From NCBI GenBank assembly GCA_035652095.1, contig DASREM010000013.1, positions 62,001 to 126,000 of the forward strand: a DNA stretch of 64,000 nt. Reading direction: 5' to 3'. How positions within the stretch are numbered: the first letter of the stretch is position 1; each line of letters begins with the position of its first letter. Below the pieces are notes generated by a model. It was not told the origin of the DNA. It did no database searches and saw only the letters and a program-made list of their open reading frames with translations. The translations under genes and the position numbers were made by a program. The stretch comes from DASREM01 sp035652095 (GTDB taxonomy: Bacteria; Acidobacteriota; Terriglobia; Terriglobales; Acidobacteriaceae). Positions 32,400-41,679 of the stretch are shown piece after piece.

Positions 32400-34967
32400 A
32401 TGCCACTCACTTCCGGGACCAAACTCGGGCCGTACGAGATCCAATCTCCAATCGGTGCGGGCGGAATGGGCGAAGTTTATCGTGCCCGCGATATCCGCCT
32501 CGCCCGCGAAGTTGCCATCAAGATATTGCCCGAGGCCTTTGCCCGCGACCCCGACCGCCTCCAGCGCTTCGAGCACGAGGCCAGAGTCCTTAGCACAGTC
32601 AATCACCCTAATATCCTCGCCATTCACGATGTGGGGGCCCAGGACCATATTCACTATCTCGTTTCGGAGCTTCTCGAAGGTCAGACTCTGCGCGAGAAGA
32701 TGAATGCCGGTCCATTGTCCCAGCGGCGCGTCACCGAGTACGCGGTGGAAATGGCGCGCGGACTCGCGGCAGCGCACGAAAAGGGGATTGTGCATCGTGA
32801 CTTCAAGCCTGACAACGTCTTTATCACCAAAGACGGTCGCATAAAGATTCTCGATTTCGGATTGGCCAAGCTGGCAATTTCCGACGGCGGCTCCTCAGTC
32901 CACACCGCAACCATGAGCGCGCCTGATCCGACCCAGCCCGGCACCGTGATGGGAACCGTCGGCTACATGTCGCCGGAGCAGGTACGCGGCAAACCTCTCG
33001 ATTATCGCTCCGATCTCTTCAGCTTCGGGGCCATCCTCTACGAGATGCTTTCCGGTAAGCGCGCGTTTAAAGGAGACTCGGGCGTCGAGACCATGAATGC
33101 GATCCTGAAAGAAGATCCGCCGGACCTTGGGGAAAGCGGACTGCATGTCACGCCGGGGCTGGATCGCATCGTCCGGCATTGCCTGGAGAAAGAGCCGGCA
33201 ATGCGGTTCCAATCGGCTCGTGATCTGGCCTTCGATCTGGAGAGCCTGTCGTCGCTGAGCAGTTCCACCAAGCCGGCGGTCGGATCGCGGGTATCAAGCA
33301 TTGCGCGTTATCGCACTCCGCTGCTCATTGCGCTTCCCGTGCTGCTGCTGGTGGCTGCTGCGGCGTTCTGGGCAGGGCATGCAAGCATCCAATCTCCGGC
33401 CCCGCTCTTTACCCGCCTGACCTTTCGCGGCGGGCACGTGAGCGCCGCGCGATTCTCGCCGGATGGTCATACCATCGTGTACAGCGCGGCATTCGGCGAC
33501 GAGCCGCTTCAGATCTACACCACTCGCCCCGACGCGCCGCAGTCTCGCGAGCTCGGCCTGAAGAACAGCAGCATCCTCGCGATCTCCAAACAAGATGAAC
33601 TCGCCATCACGCTCAACCATACCTACATACAGGCCAACGCCGGCGGCGGAACTTTGGCCCGCCTCCCGCTCACCGGCGGCTCGCCGCGCGAGTTGAACGA
33701 AGCCGTAGGCAGCGCCGACTGGGCTCCCGACGGCCAGTCCCTCGCTCTTGCGCGATTAACCAACCGGGCCGTCGTGCTGGAATACCCGCAAGGCAAGACG
33801 CTCTACGAGACCCAAGGCTGGGTGGACGATGTGCGAATTTCGCCGGACGGCAATCGCGTCGCCTTTGTCGAACATCCCATTCGCTGGGACAGCCTGGGTA
33901 CGATCGCGGTCGTGGATCGTGAAGGTAAACGACGGCAACTCACTGGCTCATTCTCCGACGTTCGCGGCCTGGCGTGGGGACCTTCGGGCAAGGAAATCTG
34001 GTTCACCGGTTCCAATATTCATCTCTCCAGTAATCTGTTCGCGGTGGATCTCGACGGACATCAGCGTCTGGTGTGGGCCGGAGCGGGTGGAATGGTGCTG
34101 CAGGACGTCATCTCCGATGGCCGCGTGCTGTTCATTCGCGAAAACCGCCGCCGCGGGATTGCCGGTCTCTTTCCCGGCCACGATTCGGAAACCGATCTGA
34201 GCTGGCAGGATTGGTCCCTCATCACCCGCATCTCTCCGGACGGCAAGTGGATTTTCTTCTCTGAAGAGGGCGACGGCGGCGGCCAGAAGTATTCCGCCTA
34301 CATGCGTGCCACCGACGGTTCGCCCGCCATCCGTCTCGGCGACGGCACCCCGTGGGGCTTGTCTCCCGATCTCAAATGGGTGGCTTCGATTATTCCCGGA
34401 CAGCCGCAGCAGTTGTGGTTGCTGCCAACCCATGCCGGCGAGCCGAAAAATCTTTCCCGACCCGACTTCGACTATGACCTCGCGGTCTGGCTTCCCGACG
34501 GCCAGCATTTAATGATCACAGGGCGGGAGTCCGGCAAACAAACGCGATCCTACGTTTGCGATATGGGGTGCAAGACGCTCACCCCGGTAACGCCGGAGGG
34601 CGTACAGGGATTTCCTACCGAAGATGGAAAGGAGGTCGTCTCCCGCCAGGGAGATGTACTGACCTTCTACCCGATTTCGGGCGGACAGCCACGAACTGTA
34701 ATAGCGAAAATCCCGAATCTTGCTTTCCCGCAGAGTGGGAACACAGGCCGCTATGTCATCGGAGCCGGGCAACTGGGAGTTCCCATGAAGTTGTATCGGT
34801 ACAACACGCTCACAGGGGAGAAAAAGCCCTGGAAGGAATTGGTGCCTCCGGACCGGGTCGGCGTTTTTATCGCCAATATATTCGATGTCACTCCCGACCT
34901 CCGCTGGTACGCCTATAGCTACGTGCGCGACCTCTCCGACCTTTACATGGTCGAAGGCCTGCGCTGA
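32400..34967 (+). CDS. Ser/Thr protein kinase with TM helix and TolB-like propeller
   Basis: An 855-residue PknB-type receptor kinase. The cytosolic kinase domain (about 10-285) has the Gly loop GAGGMGEVY, Lys41 in VAIK, catalytic Asp134 in HRDFKPDN, DFG at 152-154 and SPEQV after the activation loop. A membrane helix (306-326) leads to an extracytoplasmic WD40/TolB-like propeller with repeated FSPDGHTIVYS, WAPDGQSLA, ISPDGNRVAF and ISPDGKWIFFS units. This fusion is frequent in Acidobacteria. ATG 32400 starts at the homologous region; a longer frame to 32343 seems less likely. Substrates are unknown. Confidence 0.93.
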   Translation: MPLTSGTKLGPYEIQSPIGAGGMGEVYRARDIRLAREVAIKILPEAFARDPDRLQRFEHEARVLSTVNHPNILAIHDVGAQDHIHYLVSELLEGQTLREKMNAGPLSQRRVTEYAVEMARGLAAAHEKGIVHRDFKPDNVFITKDGRIKILDFGLAKLAISDGGSSVHTATMSAPDPTQPGTVMGTVGYMSPEQVRGKPLDYRSDLFSFGAILYEMLSGKRAFKGDSGVETMNAILKEDPPDLGESGLHVTPGLDRIVRHCLEKEPAMRFQSARDLAFDLESLSSLSSSTKPAVGSRVSSIARYRTPLLIALPVLLLVAAAAFWAGHASIQSPAPLFTRLTFRGGHVSAARFSPDGHTIVYSAAFGDEPLQIYTTRPDAPQSRELGLKNSSILAISKQDELAITLNHTYIQANAGGGTLARLPLTGGSPRELNEAVGSADWAPDGQSLALARLTNRAVVLEYPQGKTLYETQGWVDDVRISPDGNRVAFVEHPIRWDSLGTIAVVDREGKRRQLTGSFSDVRGLAWGPSGKEIWFTGSNIHLSSNLFAVDLDGHQRLVWAGAGGMVLQDVISDGRVLFIRENRRRGIAGLFPGHDSETDLSWQDWSLITRISPDGKWIFFSEEGDGGGQKYSAYMRATDGSPAIRLGDGTPWGLSPDLKWVASIIPGQPQQLWLLPTHAGEPKNLSRPDFDYDLAVWLPDGQHLMITGRESGKQTRSYVCDMGCKTLTPVTPEGVQGFPTEDGKEVVSRQGDVLTFYPISGGQPRTVIAKIPNLAFPQSGNTGRYVIGAGQLGVPMKLYRYNTLTGEKKPWKELVPPDRVGVFIANIFDVTPDLRWYAYSYVRDLSDLYMVEGLR

Positions 34968-35063
34968 TCGGGCAGTGGTCTCAACGTTTCATCGAACTGA
35001 ACTCCCTTAAAAGGAAGAAGTCATCCCCAGCTTGCGAGGGATCTCGCGTGCACAACGGGAGCC

Positions 35064-36035
35064 CTACTCGATCTCTATATTTCCCGATCCCGTAGTGACC
35101 TCGACCGGCACTCCGCCGCCGCGCACCTTCCCGTGAATCTCCTTCTTTCCCATCGAGCCCTCGACGGTCACCGGATGGTTCACCGAGATTGAGCCTGAGC
35201 TGGTATGCGCATTCAGATCAAACGCTGCGCTCGCAGGCACGCGCAATTGCACCGTCCCCGATCCGGTACGCAGCAGCCACATTCCCGTAGGATCGCCATC
35301 CGCGCGAATGCCGCCGCTTCCGGCGCGCGCTTCGAGCGATCCGCGCACACCGTGTAACTCCATACCACCCGAACCCGTGCCGATGCGAACCGAGCCCGGC
35401 GCGGTCTGTTCCAGCGTCACCCGCCCGCTACCCGTATCCGCTTCGAAGCCGCCCGCAATCCCAGTGGCATGAATGGAACCGCTCCCTGCCTTGGCCCGCA
35501 CCGAGCCCTGCACATGATCAATGTCAATATTGCCCGAACCCGTGCTCGCCCTGACCGAATTGCCTATGTTCGAGATCCGCAATCCTCCAGACCCCGCCTG
35601 CGCTTCCAGAATGCCTTTGATTCCGTCAATGGTCTGATTTCCGGAACCAGTCTCCGATCGCAGCTGCGTCTCCGCTGGAACCATCAATTCGTAACTGATG
35701 GAAATATTTCTTCGCAGCTCCGGATCATCAAGGTGCCCAATCCGAATGCTGTTGCCGCTTTGCTGTATCGGAGGATTTGCCTCAATCCGCTTGATCCTCT
35801 CCTCGGCCCCACCTGTGAACCAGTCAGTAGATTTGATCCGCCCGGTCACTTGGACCTGGTTTGATCCTCCGGTGCGCACCTGAACGCTTCCCGAGCCGGT
35901 AGAAAGATCGATACTAACCGCCCCGTTCACCGAGAGAGTGCGCTGAAACTGGCCTTCCGCCCCAAACATCGGGACGGCAAACAACACGAACAACACACCC
36001 AGTGAGCACCACAGTGGTTTCGTGGTTTTGCGCAT
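35064..36035 (-). CDS. secreted DUF4097 beta-repeat protein
   Basis: A 323-residue exported protein with a signal peptide (hydrophobic LWCSLGVLFVLFAVPMFGAEG) and a series of short beta-strands built on TGSG or AGSG turns (STGSGSVQVRTG, GSGNQTIDGIKG, STGSGNIDIDHVQG, TGSGGMELHGV and so on). This is the DUF4097 pattern, predicted to form a beta-solenoid; the family is loosely called putative adhesin. It is a paralogue of the gene immediately upstream and lies 11 bases after it, so the pair is co-transcribed. No enzymatic motif is seen. Confidence 0.85.
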   Translation of the reverse strand: MRKTTKPLWCSLGVLFVLFAVPMFGAEGQFQRTLSVNGAVSIDLSTGSGSVQVRTGGSNQVQVTGRIKSTDWFTGGAEERIKRIEANPPIQQSGNSIRIGHLDDPELRRNISISYELMVPAETQLRSETGSGNQTIDGIKGILEAQAGSGGLRISNIGNSVRASTGSGNIDIDHVQGSVRAKAGSGSIHATGIAGGFEADTGSGRVTLEQTAPGSVRIGTGSGGMELHGVRGSLEARAGSGGIRADGDPTGMWLLRTGSGTVQLRVPASAAFDLNAHTSSGSISVNHPVTVEGSMGKKEIHGKVRGGGVPVEVTTGSGNIEIE

Positions 36036-36046
36036 CGCTTCTCCTT

Positions 36047-36961
36047 TCAGTAAATGCGAATGTCTCCAGAACCCGTATGCACCGTGAGCCTCTGCCCGCC
36101 GCCACCTACTTTGCCGCGGGCCGAATGTCGGGACCTCTCCACGTCCCCTTGTACCGTCATGGTTACAGGATGGTCCACATTCAGGGAACCGGAACTGGTG
36201 GTTGCATCCAGGTCAAAGGAAGCATCCTTCGGCAATCGCAGTTCGACATTTCCGGAGCCGGTGCGAAACTCCCACGGCCCGGTTGGCACCCCGTCAACCG
36301 TCATATCGCCGCTGCCGGCCTCGGCATGCAGCGCCCCGTGCACGTTGCGAAGATCAATATTTCCCGATCCGGTATGCACCTGGACGTCTCCGGCTCCTTT
36401 TTGATCGAACTGGATGTCTCCGCTTCCTGCCTCGGCTGTGAATGCTCCGCTCATGTCTTGCGCCTCGACATCTCCCGAGCCGGTGTGCAGTCGCACTCCT
36501 CCCTCCAGGTCCCGCAAACGCATGTCGCCGGATCCGCTCTCCAATTGGGCGGCCGCTTTCAATCCGTCAATGCGCTGATCTCCCGAACCCGTGTGAGTGC
36601 GCACGGTGGTGTCGGCAGGGACCGTGATCTCGAAGCTGATTGAAATGTCTCTGCTGTTGGGATAGTCGATGCGGACGTTGCTGCCGTTCTGCTGAATCGG
36701 AGGGTTCTTCTCGACTTCGCTCACGTCCCCGCGATGACTTCCCCCATCCCACCAATGATCGTTCACCCATATCTTTCCCGTGATGGCGATCGTCCCCGGT
36801 CCCCCGGTCCGGATGTCCACATCGCCGGAACGAGTGTAGATTTCCAGCGTAGCCGGGCCACTCACGGTGAGGTTTTTCTGGAACGTTCCCTGGACCGAAG
36901 CGGCTGCGGTCAGGGAAATCAAGCAGCAGATCACGATTGGGACTAGCTTCATTTTTCTCAT
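36047..36961 (-). CDS. secreted DUF4097 beta-repeat protein (paralogue)
   Basis: A 304-residue exported protein with signal peptide MRKMKLVPIVICCLISLTAAA and the same TGSG beta-repeat body as its neighbour (for example THTGSGDQRIDGLKAA, HTGSGNIDLRNVHGAL, RTGSGNVELRLP). ATG 36961 follows AGGAG and gives a good signal peptide; the longer frame to 37015 does not. The conserved TSSGSLNVDHPVT end matches TSSGSISVNHPVT in the paralogue, indicating a tandem duplication. Confidence 0.85.
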   Translation of the reverse strand: MRKMKLVPIVICCLISLTAAASVQGTFQKNLTVSGPATLEIYTRSGDVDIRTGGPGTIAITGKIWVNDHWWDGGSHRGDVSEVEKNPPIQQNGSNVRIDYPNSRDISISFEITVPADTTVRTHTGSGDQRIDGLKAAAQLESGSGDMRLRDLEGGVRLHTGSGDVEAQDMSGAFTAEAGSGDIQFDQKGAGDVQVHTGSGNIDLRNVHGALHAEAGSGDMTVDGVPTGPWEFRTGSGNVELRLPKDASFDLDATTSSGSLNVDHPVTMTVQGDVERSRHSARGKVGGGGQRLTVHTGSGDIRIY

Positions 36962-36984
36962 GGGCAGCTCCTGCGAATATTCAT

Positions 36985-37014
36985 AAAAAAAGGGGCACGG
37001 TCCGCACCGTGCCA
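36985..37014 (-). terminator. Rho-independent terminator after the efflux adaptor gene
   Basis: On the minus strand GGCACGGT and ACCGTGCC form a perfect 8-bp stem with a 4-base loop, followed by C then seven T. It ends the adaptor gene and insulates the DUF4097 pair. Confidence 0.88.
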
Positions 37015-37062
37015 CCTTGTGACCGCCGGGTCCGAAACTCGGAGGCGGACCTTACAAACCTG

Positions 37063-38277
37063 TTACTGCAAGACCACCTGATCGCCTTCTTTCAGTCCGC
37101 CCAGCAGTTCAGTCTTGGCTCCGTTCGAGATCCCGATATTCACAGCCAACTTTTTCTTCCCGTCCTTCGCCTTGGGGTCGGGAATCTCCACCGAAGCTTT
37201 CTTGTCCTTGTCGTAGAGAATTGCGCCTTCCGGAATCTGCAGCACATTCTTGTGTTCTTCCAGGATGATCTCGGCGTTGGCGGTCATTTCGGCCTTCAAT
37301 TCGCCGCCGGGATTGTTGATTGATACCCGCACTTCGAACGTAGTCACGTTGTCCTTCTCTACTCCCATCGGGGAAATCTTCGTGACTCGCCCATTGAAAC
37401 TTTTGTCCTTGAACGACTCCACCTTGATCCGCGCCGGCTGTCCCAGGTAGACCTTGCCGATATCGCTCTCGTCCACCTTGCCTTTTACGTACACCTCGCT
37501 GGTATCGCCGAGAGTCATGATCAGCGTCGCCGAGGATCCCAACACCAGGATGGAACTCACTGCGTCGCCCATCTCCACATCGCGCGACAGCACGATCCCA
37601 TCAATCGGCGACAGCACATCGGTATAGCTGAGCTGTTCTTCCAGTTGCCTTAAGTTCGCCGCATCCTTGGCGACCTCGGCTTTGGCTTGCGCAATTTTCG
37701 CCTTGAGCACGTTTACCTGCGCCTTGGCCACGTTCTGTTTATTGAGCGCCAGTTCGTAGTTCTTCTGCGCCTCGTCGAGGGCGGAAACGGAAACCACGCC
37801 GTCCTTCGCCATGCCTTGCGCCCGGTCGTAGGCGCGCTTCAACATCGGGATGTCTACGCCTTCGGCATCAACCTTGGCTCGCTCGTAATCGGCCTGGGAA
37901 CTTGTTGCGCTGGCTTGCGCAGCTTCCAGCGCGGCCCGCGACTGCTCCACTTGCGCCGAGATTTCTTCCTTGTCGAGTTGCGCCAGGAGTTGACCCTTCT
38001 TCACGCGGTCGCCGGCATCCACCAGGAGTCGCTTCACAATTCCGCTGGCCTTGGACTTCACTTCCACCTTGGTGATGGGCGTAACTTTTCCGGTTGCCAC
38101 CACGCTCTTCGCCAGGTCGCCCTTTTCCACCTTTGCCAGCTTGGTCGGATCGATCTTGGTGCCTCCGCTGGTTGCTGCGATGAGACCCCCCACCACTACC
38201 AGGACCAGCACCGCGGCCACTATGCCGTAAATGATCCGCTTACGACGTTTCTTCTTGCCATTGCCATTACCGTTCAC
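37063..38277 (-). CDS. HlyD/MacA-type periplasmic efflux adaptor
   Basis: A 404-residue membrane-fusion protein that would bridge an inner-membrane transporter to an outer-membrane channel. It has a basic N-terminus, one membrane helix (about 16-36), a lipoyl half-motif (SGIVKRLLVDAGDRVKKGQLLAQLD), a long coiled-coil hairpin (about 105-215), the second lipoyl half (LSPIDGIVLSRDVEMGDAV) and C-terminal beta-barrel and proximal domains. Start is GTG 38277 behind AGGAGG. It is alone here: no MacB-type ABC or RND pump gene is adjacent in the minus direction. Confidence 0.9.
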   Translation of the reverse strand: MNGNGNGKKKRRKRIIYGIVAAVLVLVVVGGLIAATSGGTKIDPTKLAKVEKGDLAKSVVATGKVTPITKVEVKSKASGIVKRLLVDAGDRVKKGQLLAQLDKEEISAQVEQSRAALEAAQASATSSQADYERAKVDAEGVDIPMLKRAYDRAQGMAKDGVVSVSALDEAQKNYELALNKQNVAKAQVNVLKAKIAQAKAEVAKDAANLRQLEEQLSYTDVLSPIDGIVLSRDVEMGDAVSSILVLGSSATLIMTLGDTSEVYVKGKVDESDIGKVYLGQPARIKVESFKDKSFNGRVTKISPMGVEKDNVTTFEVRVSINNPGGELKAEMTANAEIILEEHKNVLQIPEGAILYDKDKKASVEIPDPKAKDGKKKLAVNIGISNGAKTELLGGLKEGDQVVLQ

Positions 38278-38590
38278 AACTTCCTCCTGGGGTGCAATCC
38301 GCCTGCGTTGAATGGTACGAAGACCGGCTGTGTTTGGTTCCCTGGATTCTTGATCTCGGCATCAACCTAACTCGGGCCTGCCGTTGCGTTAGACCGCCCG
38401 TGTTGGGAAATGAAAGCAGGAAATGATGCGTGGGTGACCTGCAAAAATCGGAAAAATTTGTCCTGTGGGGAACTTTCTAACTGCCCGCACAGGAAAGAGA
38501 TTCATTGTCTGAGTACCTGGTATTGTACAACATGGCCCCCTTCCAGGGAGTGCAGTACACCCTTTGAAATGTTAGTATTAGCACTAATTC
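38278..38590. other. divergent region between the efflux adaptor and CNNM genes
   Basis: About 310 bases between divergent starts, AT-richer near 38440-38590. An imperfect inverted repeat with CCTGTG/CACAGG ends sits near 38462-38493. I could not place promoters with confidence and see no gene. Confidence 0.4.
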
Positions 38591-39955
38591 ATGACTGCAT
38601 TCGTGTTGCTTCGGGTGTTCGTCATTCTGCTTCTGGTAGCCGCCAACGCCTTCTTCGCTGCCGCGGAGTTCGCGCTGGTCAGCCTGCGCGATACCCGCAT
38701 CCAGCAACTGATTGAGGCCCGCCGTATCGGCGCCCGTACCGTTCTGAAACTTCACCGCAACCTGGACGAGGTCGTCAACGGGGTTCAGCTGGGAATCACG
38801 CTAACCAGCTTGAGTCTGGGCTGGGTGGGGGAACCGATCCTCGCGCACATGGTCGAGGGCTCGATCGGGCAGATCCCTCATGCCGGCCTCTATGCCCACG
38901 GCATTGCCATTGTTTTCGCCTTTTTCATTATTACTTGCCTGCACGTCATCCTGGGCGAACTGGTCCCCAAATCCCTGGCCCTGCAGCGGGGCGAACAGGT
39001 CGCGCTTGCCGTGGCCGCCCCCATGGACTTTTTCCTCACCATCGCCCGTCCCGCCCTTTACCTCATGAGCCGTGCGGCCGGCACTGTTCTACGCTTGTTT
39101 GGGTCGCATCGTGTTCGCCAGGGGACCGTGCACTCGCCCGATGAGCTCAAGTTGATCGTCACCGCCAGCCGCCAGTTTGGACAGATCCCCCCTTTCCAGG
39201 AGGAGATCATCCACAATGCGCTCGAGTTGGAGAACATCAGTGTTCGTGAAGTCATGGTCCCGCGGCCGGATATCTTCTCGCTGCCCGGCGACCTAACCCT
39301 GGAAGACGCCCTGACTCGTATCGTCGAGGACCAACACTCCCGCATTCCTATCTACGATCCGCAGCGCGGACCCGAGCACATCATCGGCGTACTGTTCTCG
39401 AAAGACCTGATGCGCTGGACCCGCCTTCGCCTCGGTCCCAATCAGCCCACGGCCTCGCGGATCAGCAACATGCGCGTCAGCCAGATCATGCGTGACGTGC
39501 TGGTCGTTCCCGAAACCAAGGTCTTGATGGAGTTGTTGCAGGAGTTCAAACAGCGCAAGCGCCACCTTGCCGTGGTAGTAGATGAGTTCGGGTCGACCGC
39601 CGGAGTCATTACCGCGGAGGATATTCTTGAACAGCTCGTCGGTGAGATCGAAGACGAGTTCGATACAGTTTCAACTGCTCCCGCGGTCCTGGAGGGGCAG
39701 ACCTCCGGACTATTGGAAGGGGCGGTCAACATCCGCGACCTCGAATCGCAGTACGATCTGCTGCTCCCGCGGGATGCCGGCTTTGAAACCCTGGCTGGAT
39801 TTGTCCTCGCGCGCCTGCAACGCATTCCGAAGGTGGGCGATGCCTTCAACTATGAAGGACATCGTTATAGGGTCGAAGAGATGGATGGCCATCGTATCGC
39901 GAAAGTAAGAATCGAAAAGCTGGAAGCCACCGCCATGCAGCACGCGGGAGACTGA
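38591..39955 (+). CDS. CNNM-domain membrane protein with CBS pair (HlyC/CorC family)
   Basis: A 454-residue protein with an N-terminal DUF21/CNNM membrane domain (helices near 5-25, 65-82, 97-125 and 135-155, with NAFFAAAEFALVSLR and HVILGELVPKSLAL signatures), a CBS pair (about 210-340, REVMVPRPDIFSLP and MRDVLVVPETK) and a CorC_HlyC domain. DEFGSTAGVITAEDILEQLVGEI is the family motif. Such proteins are linked to magnesium or other divalent cation transport; the old name hemolysin is not supported. It is a second family member besides the one at 15.2 kb, and closer to the standard DUF21 type. Confidence 0.92.
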   Translation: MTAFVLLRVFVILLLVAANAFFAAAEFALVSLRDTRIQQLIEARRIGARTVLKLHRNLDEVVNGVQLGITLTSLSLGWVGEPILAHMVEGSIGQIPHAGLYAHGIAIVFAFFIITCLHVILGELVPKSLALQRGEQVALAVAAPMDFFLTIARPALYLMSRAAGTVLRLFGSHRVRQGTVHSPDELKLIVTASRQFGQIPPFQEEIIHNALELENISVREVMVPRPDIFSLPGDLTLEDALTRIVEDQHSRIPIYDPQRGPEHIIGVLFSKDLMRWTRLRLGPNQPTASRISNMRVSQIMRDVLVVPETKVLMELLQEFKQRKRHLAVVVDEFGSTAGVITAEDILEQLVGEIEDEFDTVSTAPAVLEGQTSGLLEGAVNIRDLESQYDLLLPRDAGFETLAGFVLARLQRIPKVGDAFNYEGHRYRVEEMDGHRIAKVRIEKLEATAMQHAGD

Positions 39956-39990
39956 GTTCTTAAAACGACCAACTGTCTTTCTATTTTCGA

Positions 39991-40908
39991 ATGATTCGCT
40001 ACCTCGGTCACCGTCTTCTTTACACCCTTCCGGTCGTCTGGCTCGTGGTTTCGGTGGTTTTCCTGTTGATCCATCTCGTTCCCGGGGACCCGGTGCTACA
40101 GATGTTGGGCGAAGGCGCGCCCGGCGCCGATGTTGCTGCGGCTCGCCATGCCTACGGGCTCGACCAGCCGCTCTCAACCCAATATCTCGAATACTGGAAA
40201 GGAGTGCTTCGCGGAAATCTTGGGCCTTCCATCCGCTTTAACCAGAGCGTCAGCGCTCTGATTCTCCAGCGTTATCCGTATACGTTGCAGCTTACGATTG
40301 CCGCCTTGGTGGTCGCGATTCTGCTCGCGGTTCCTGCCGGCGCCCGTTCAGCCCGCCGCCGCAATCGCTGGGACGATCGCGTGCTGAGCGTAGTAAGCCT
40401 GTTCGGCCTGTCGTTTCCCAACTTCGCACTCGGTCCTATCCTGATTTTGCTTTTCGCCATCAAGCTCGGTCTGCTGCCGGTGTCCGGCTCAGGTACGTTT
40501 GCTCACCTGGTCCTGCCGGCGATCACCATGGGCGGAGCCTTGGCCGCCATTCTGACCCGCATGGTGCGCACCTCGATGCTCGAAGAACTCAGCCAGGACT
40601 ACATCCGCACCGCGCGCGCCAAGGGCCTTTCGGAAAACACGGTTGTTTACCGTCATGCGCTGCGCAACGCACTCATCCCGGTAGTCACGGTTCTGGGCCT
40701 GCAGTTCGGCGCGCTCTTAGCGGGAGCGATCGTGACCGAGGCGATTTTTTCCTGGCCCGGCATCGGACGGCTCACCATTCAAGCCATCAGCAATCGCGAC
40801 TATTACCTCGTGCAGGGATGCATCCTGGCCATCGGCTTGACCTACGTGGCGGTGAATTTCCTGACAGACTTCGTCTACTCGCTGGCGAACCCGAGGATCA
40901 GGCAGTAA
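39991..40908 (+). CDS. oligopeptide/dipeptide ABC permease (DppB/OppB type)
   Basis: A 305-residue inner-membrane permease with about six helices. It begins with the family motif MIRYLGHRLLYTLPVVWLVV and HLVPGDPV, and carries the ATPase-coupling EAA loop (DYIRTARAKGLSENTVVYRHALRNALIPVV). It belongs with the OppC-type permease at 41680, but a toxin-antitoxin pair lies between the two. No substrate-binding protein or OppD/F ATPase gene is nearby. Confidence 0.93.
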   Translation: MIRYLGHRLLYTLPVVWLVVSVVFLLIHLVPGDPVLQMLGEGAPGADVAAARHAYGLDQPLSTQYLEYWKGVLRGNLGPSIRFNQSVSALILQRYPYTLQLTIAALVVAILLAVPAGARSARRRNRWDDRVLSVVSLFGLSFPNFALGPILILLFAIKLGLLPVSGSGTFAHLVLPAITMGGALAAILTRMVRTSMLEELSQDYIRTARAKGLSENTVVYRHALRNALIPVVTVLGLQFGALLAGAIVTEAIFSWPGIGRLTIQAISNRDYYLVQGCILAIGLTYVAVNFLTDFVYSLANPRIRQ

Positions 40909-40919
40909 GTACGCTCATA

Positions 40920-40960
40920 TTGACAATCACGTATCTTACGTGTTACACGTATTATACGTG
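40920..40960 (+). promoter_or_regulatory. toxin-antitoxin promoter region with twin palindromic operators
   Basis: A consensus TTGACA (40920-40925) is followed by two identical-arm palindromes, CACGTA-N3-TACGTG at 40928-40942 and 40946-40960, their centres 18 bases apart (near two helical turns). They end 24 bases before the antitoxin ATG. This is the expected arrangement for cooperative autorepression by an antitoxin dimer pair. Confidence 0.75.
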
Positions 40961-40984
40961 GAGCCCGCCCGCTCCAGTATCTTC

Positions 40985-41221
40985 ATGACAAAGCAAAACA
41001 TAACTCTGAGCCTGACTCAGCAGACTTTGCGGAAGGCGAAAATTCTCGCCGCCCGCAAGGGCTCATCGATCAGCGCTCTTCTTGCTGACCAGATCCAGTT
41101 CTTGGTTGACCAGGAAGAAGCTTATAGTCAATCTGAGCGCCAGGCTCTCACACTCTTGGATCAAGCCTTCCATTTGGGCGGGGCAATTCGTGGAACCCGT
41201 GACGAGTGGCATGAGCGTTAA
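40985..41221 (+). CDS. VapB-like antitoxin (ribbon-helix-helix type)
   Basis: A 78-residue protein beginning MTKQNITLSLTQQTLRKAKILAARKGSSISALL, matching a short beta-strand followed by two helices as in ribbon-helix-helix repressors. The C-terminal half (DQAFHLGGAIRGTRDEWHER) would wrap the toxin. It is followed by a PIN-domain toxin overlapping by 11 bases, and preceded by paired operators. The longer frame to 40940 would start inside the operators, so ATG 40985 is preferred. Confidence 0.82.
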   Translation: MTKQNITLSLTQQTLRKAKILAARKGSSISALLADQIQFLVDQEEAYSQSERQALTLLDQAFHLGGAIRGTRDEWHER

Positions 41222-41660
41222 GACTTTCGTCGATTCCAACATTTTGATTTATGCCCACGACGCCGACGCCGGCGTCAAGCACGAGACCGCCGGTGCGTTG
41301 CTGCGGGAGTTGTGGACCGACAGGGCTGGGCTTCTCAGCGTGCAGGTGCTGCAGGAGTTTTACGTCAATGTCACTCGTAAGATTGCGTCGCCACTTCCAA
41401 AGAACTTGGCGAGGCGTGTAGTGCACAGTTACTTTATCTGGTGCGCTGAGACAACCGCAGCGGAAGTCGACACTGCATTTCGGATCGAGGACGAGTGCAA
41501 AATCGGTTTCTGGGACGCGCTCATCGTCGCTGCTGCCATCAAGACGGGCGCGGAGCGAATTGTTTCGGAGGACCTGAATGCTGGACAAACACTCGCAGGT
41601 GTTCGGATCGAAAATCCGTTCGTAAAACCCAAGGTACGTAACATCCCGAAACGAACTTGA
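41211..41660 (+). CDS. VapC-like PIN-domain toxin
   Basis: A 149-residue PIN nuclease, usually cleaving tRNA or rRNA when freed from its antitoxin. The acidic metal-binding residues are visible: Asp8 in FVDSNILIYAHD, Glu in VLQEFYVN, Asp in FWDALIVAAA, and SEDL near the end. ATG 41211 overlaps the antitoxin stop by 11 bases, the usual TA coupling. The pair stands between two permease genes of one transporter, suggesting insertion of a mobile TA module. Confidence 0.88.
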   Translation: MSVKTFVDSNILIYAHDADAGVKHETAGALLRELWTDRAGLLSVQVLQEFYVNVTRKIASPLPKNLARRVVHSYFIWCAETTAAEVDTAFRIEDECKIGFWDALIVAAAIKTGAERIVSEDLNAGQTLAGVRIENPFVKPKVRNIPKRT

Positions 41661-41679
41661 CGGTATCCGAGCCAGTTAA

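Noticed and set aside
35082..36955. Possible simple-sequence repeats in the DUF4097 genes
   Set aside because: The recurring bases only reflect the repeated TGSG protein motif; they are not exact DNA repeats.
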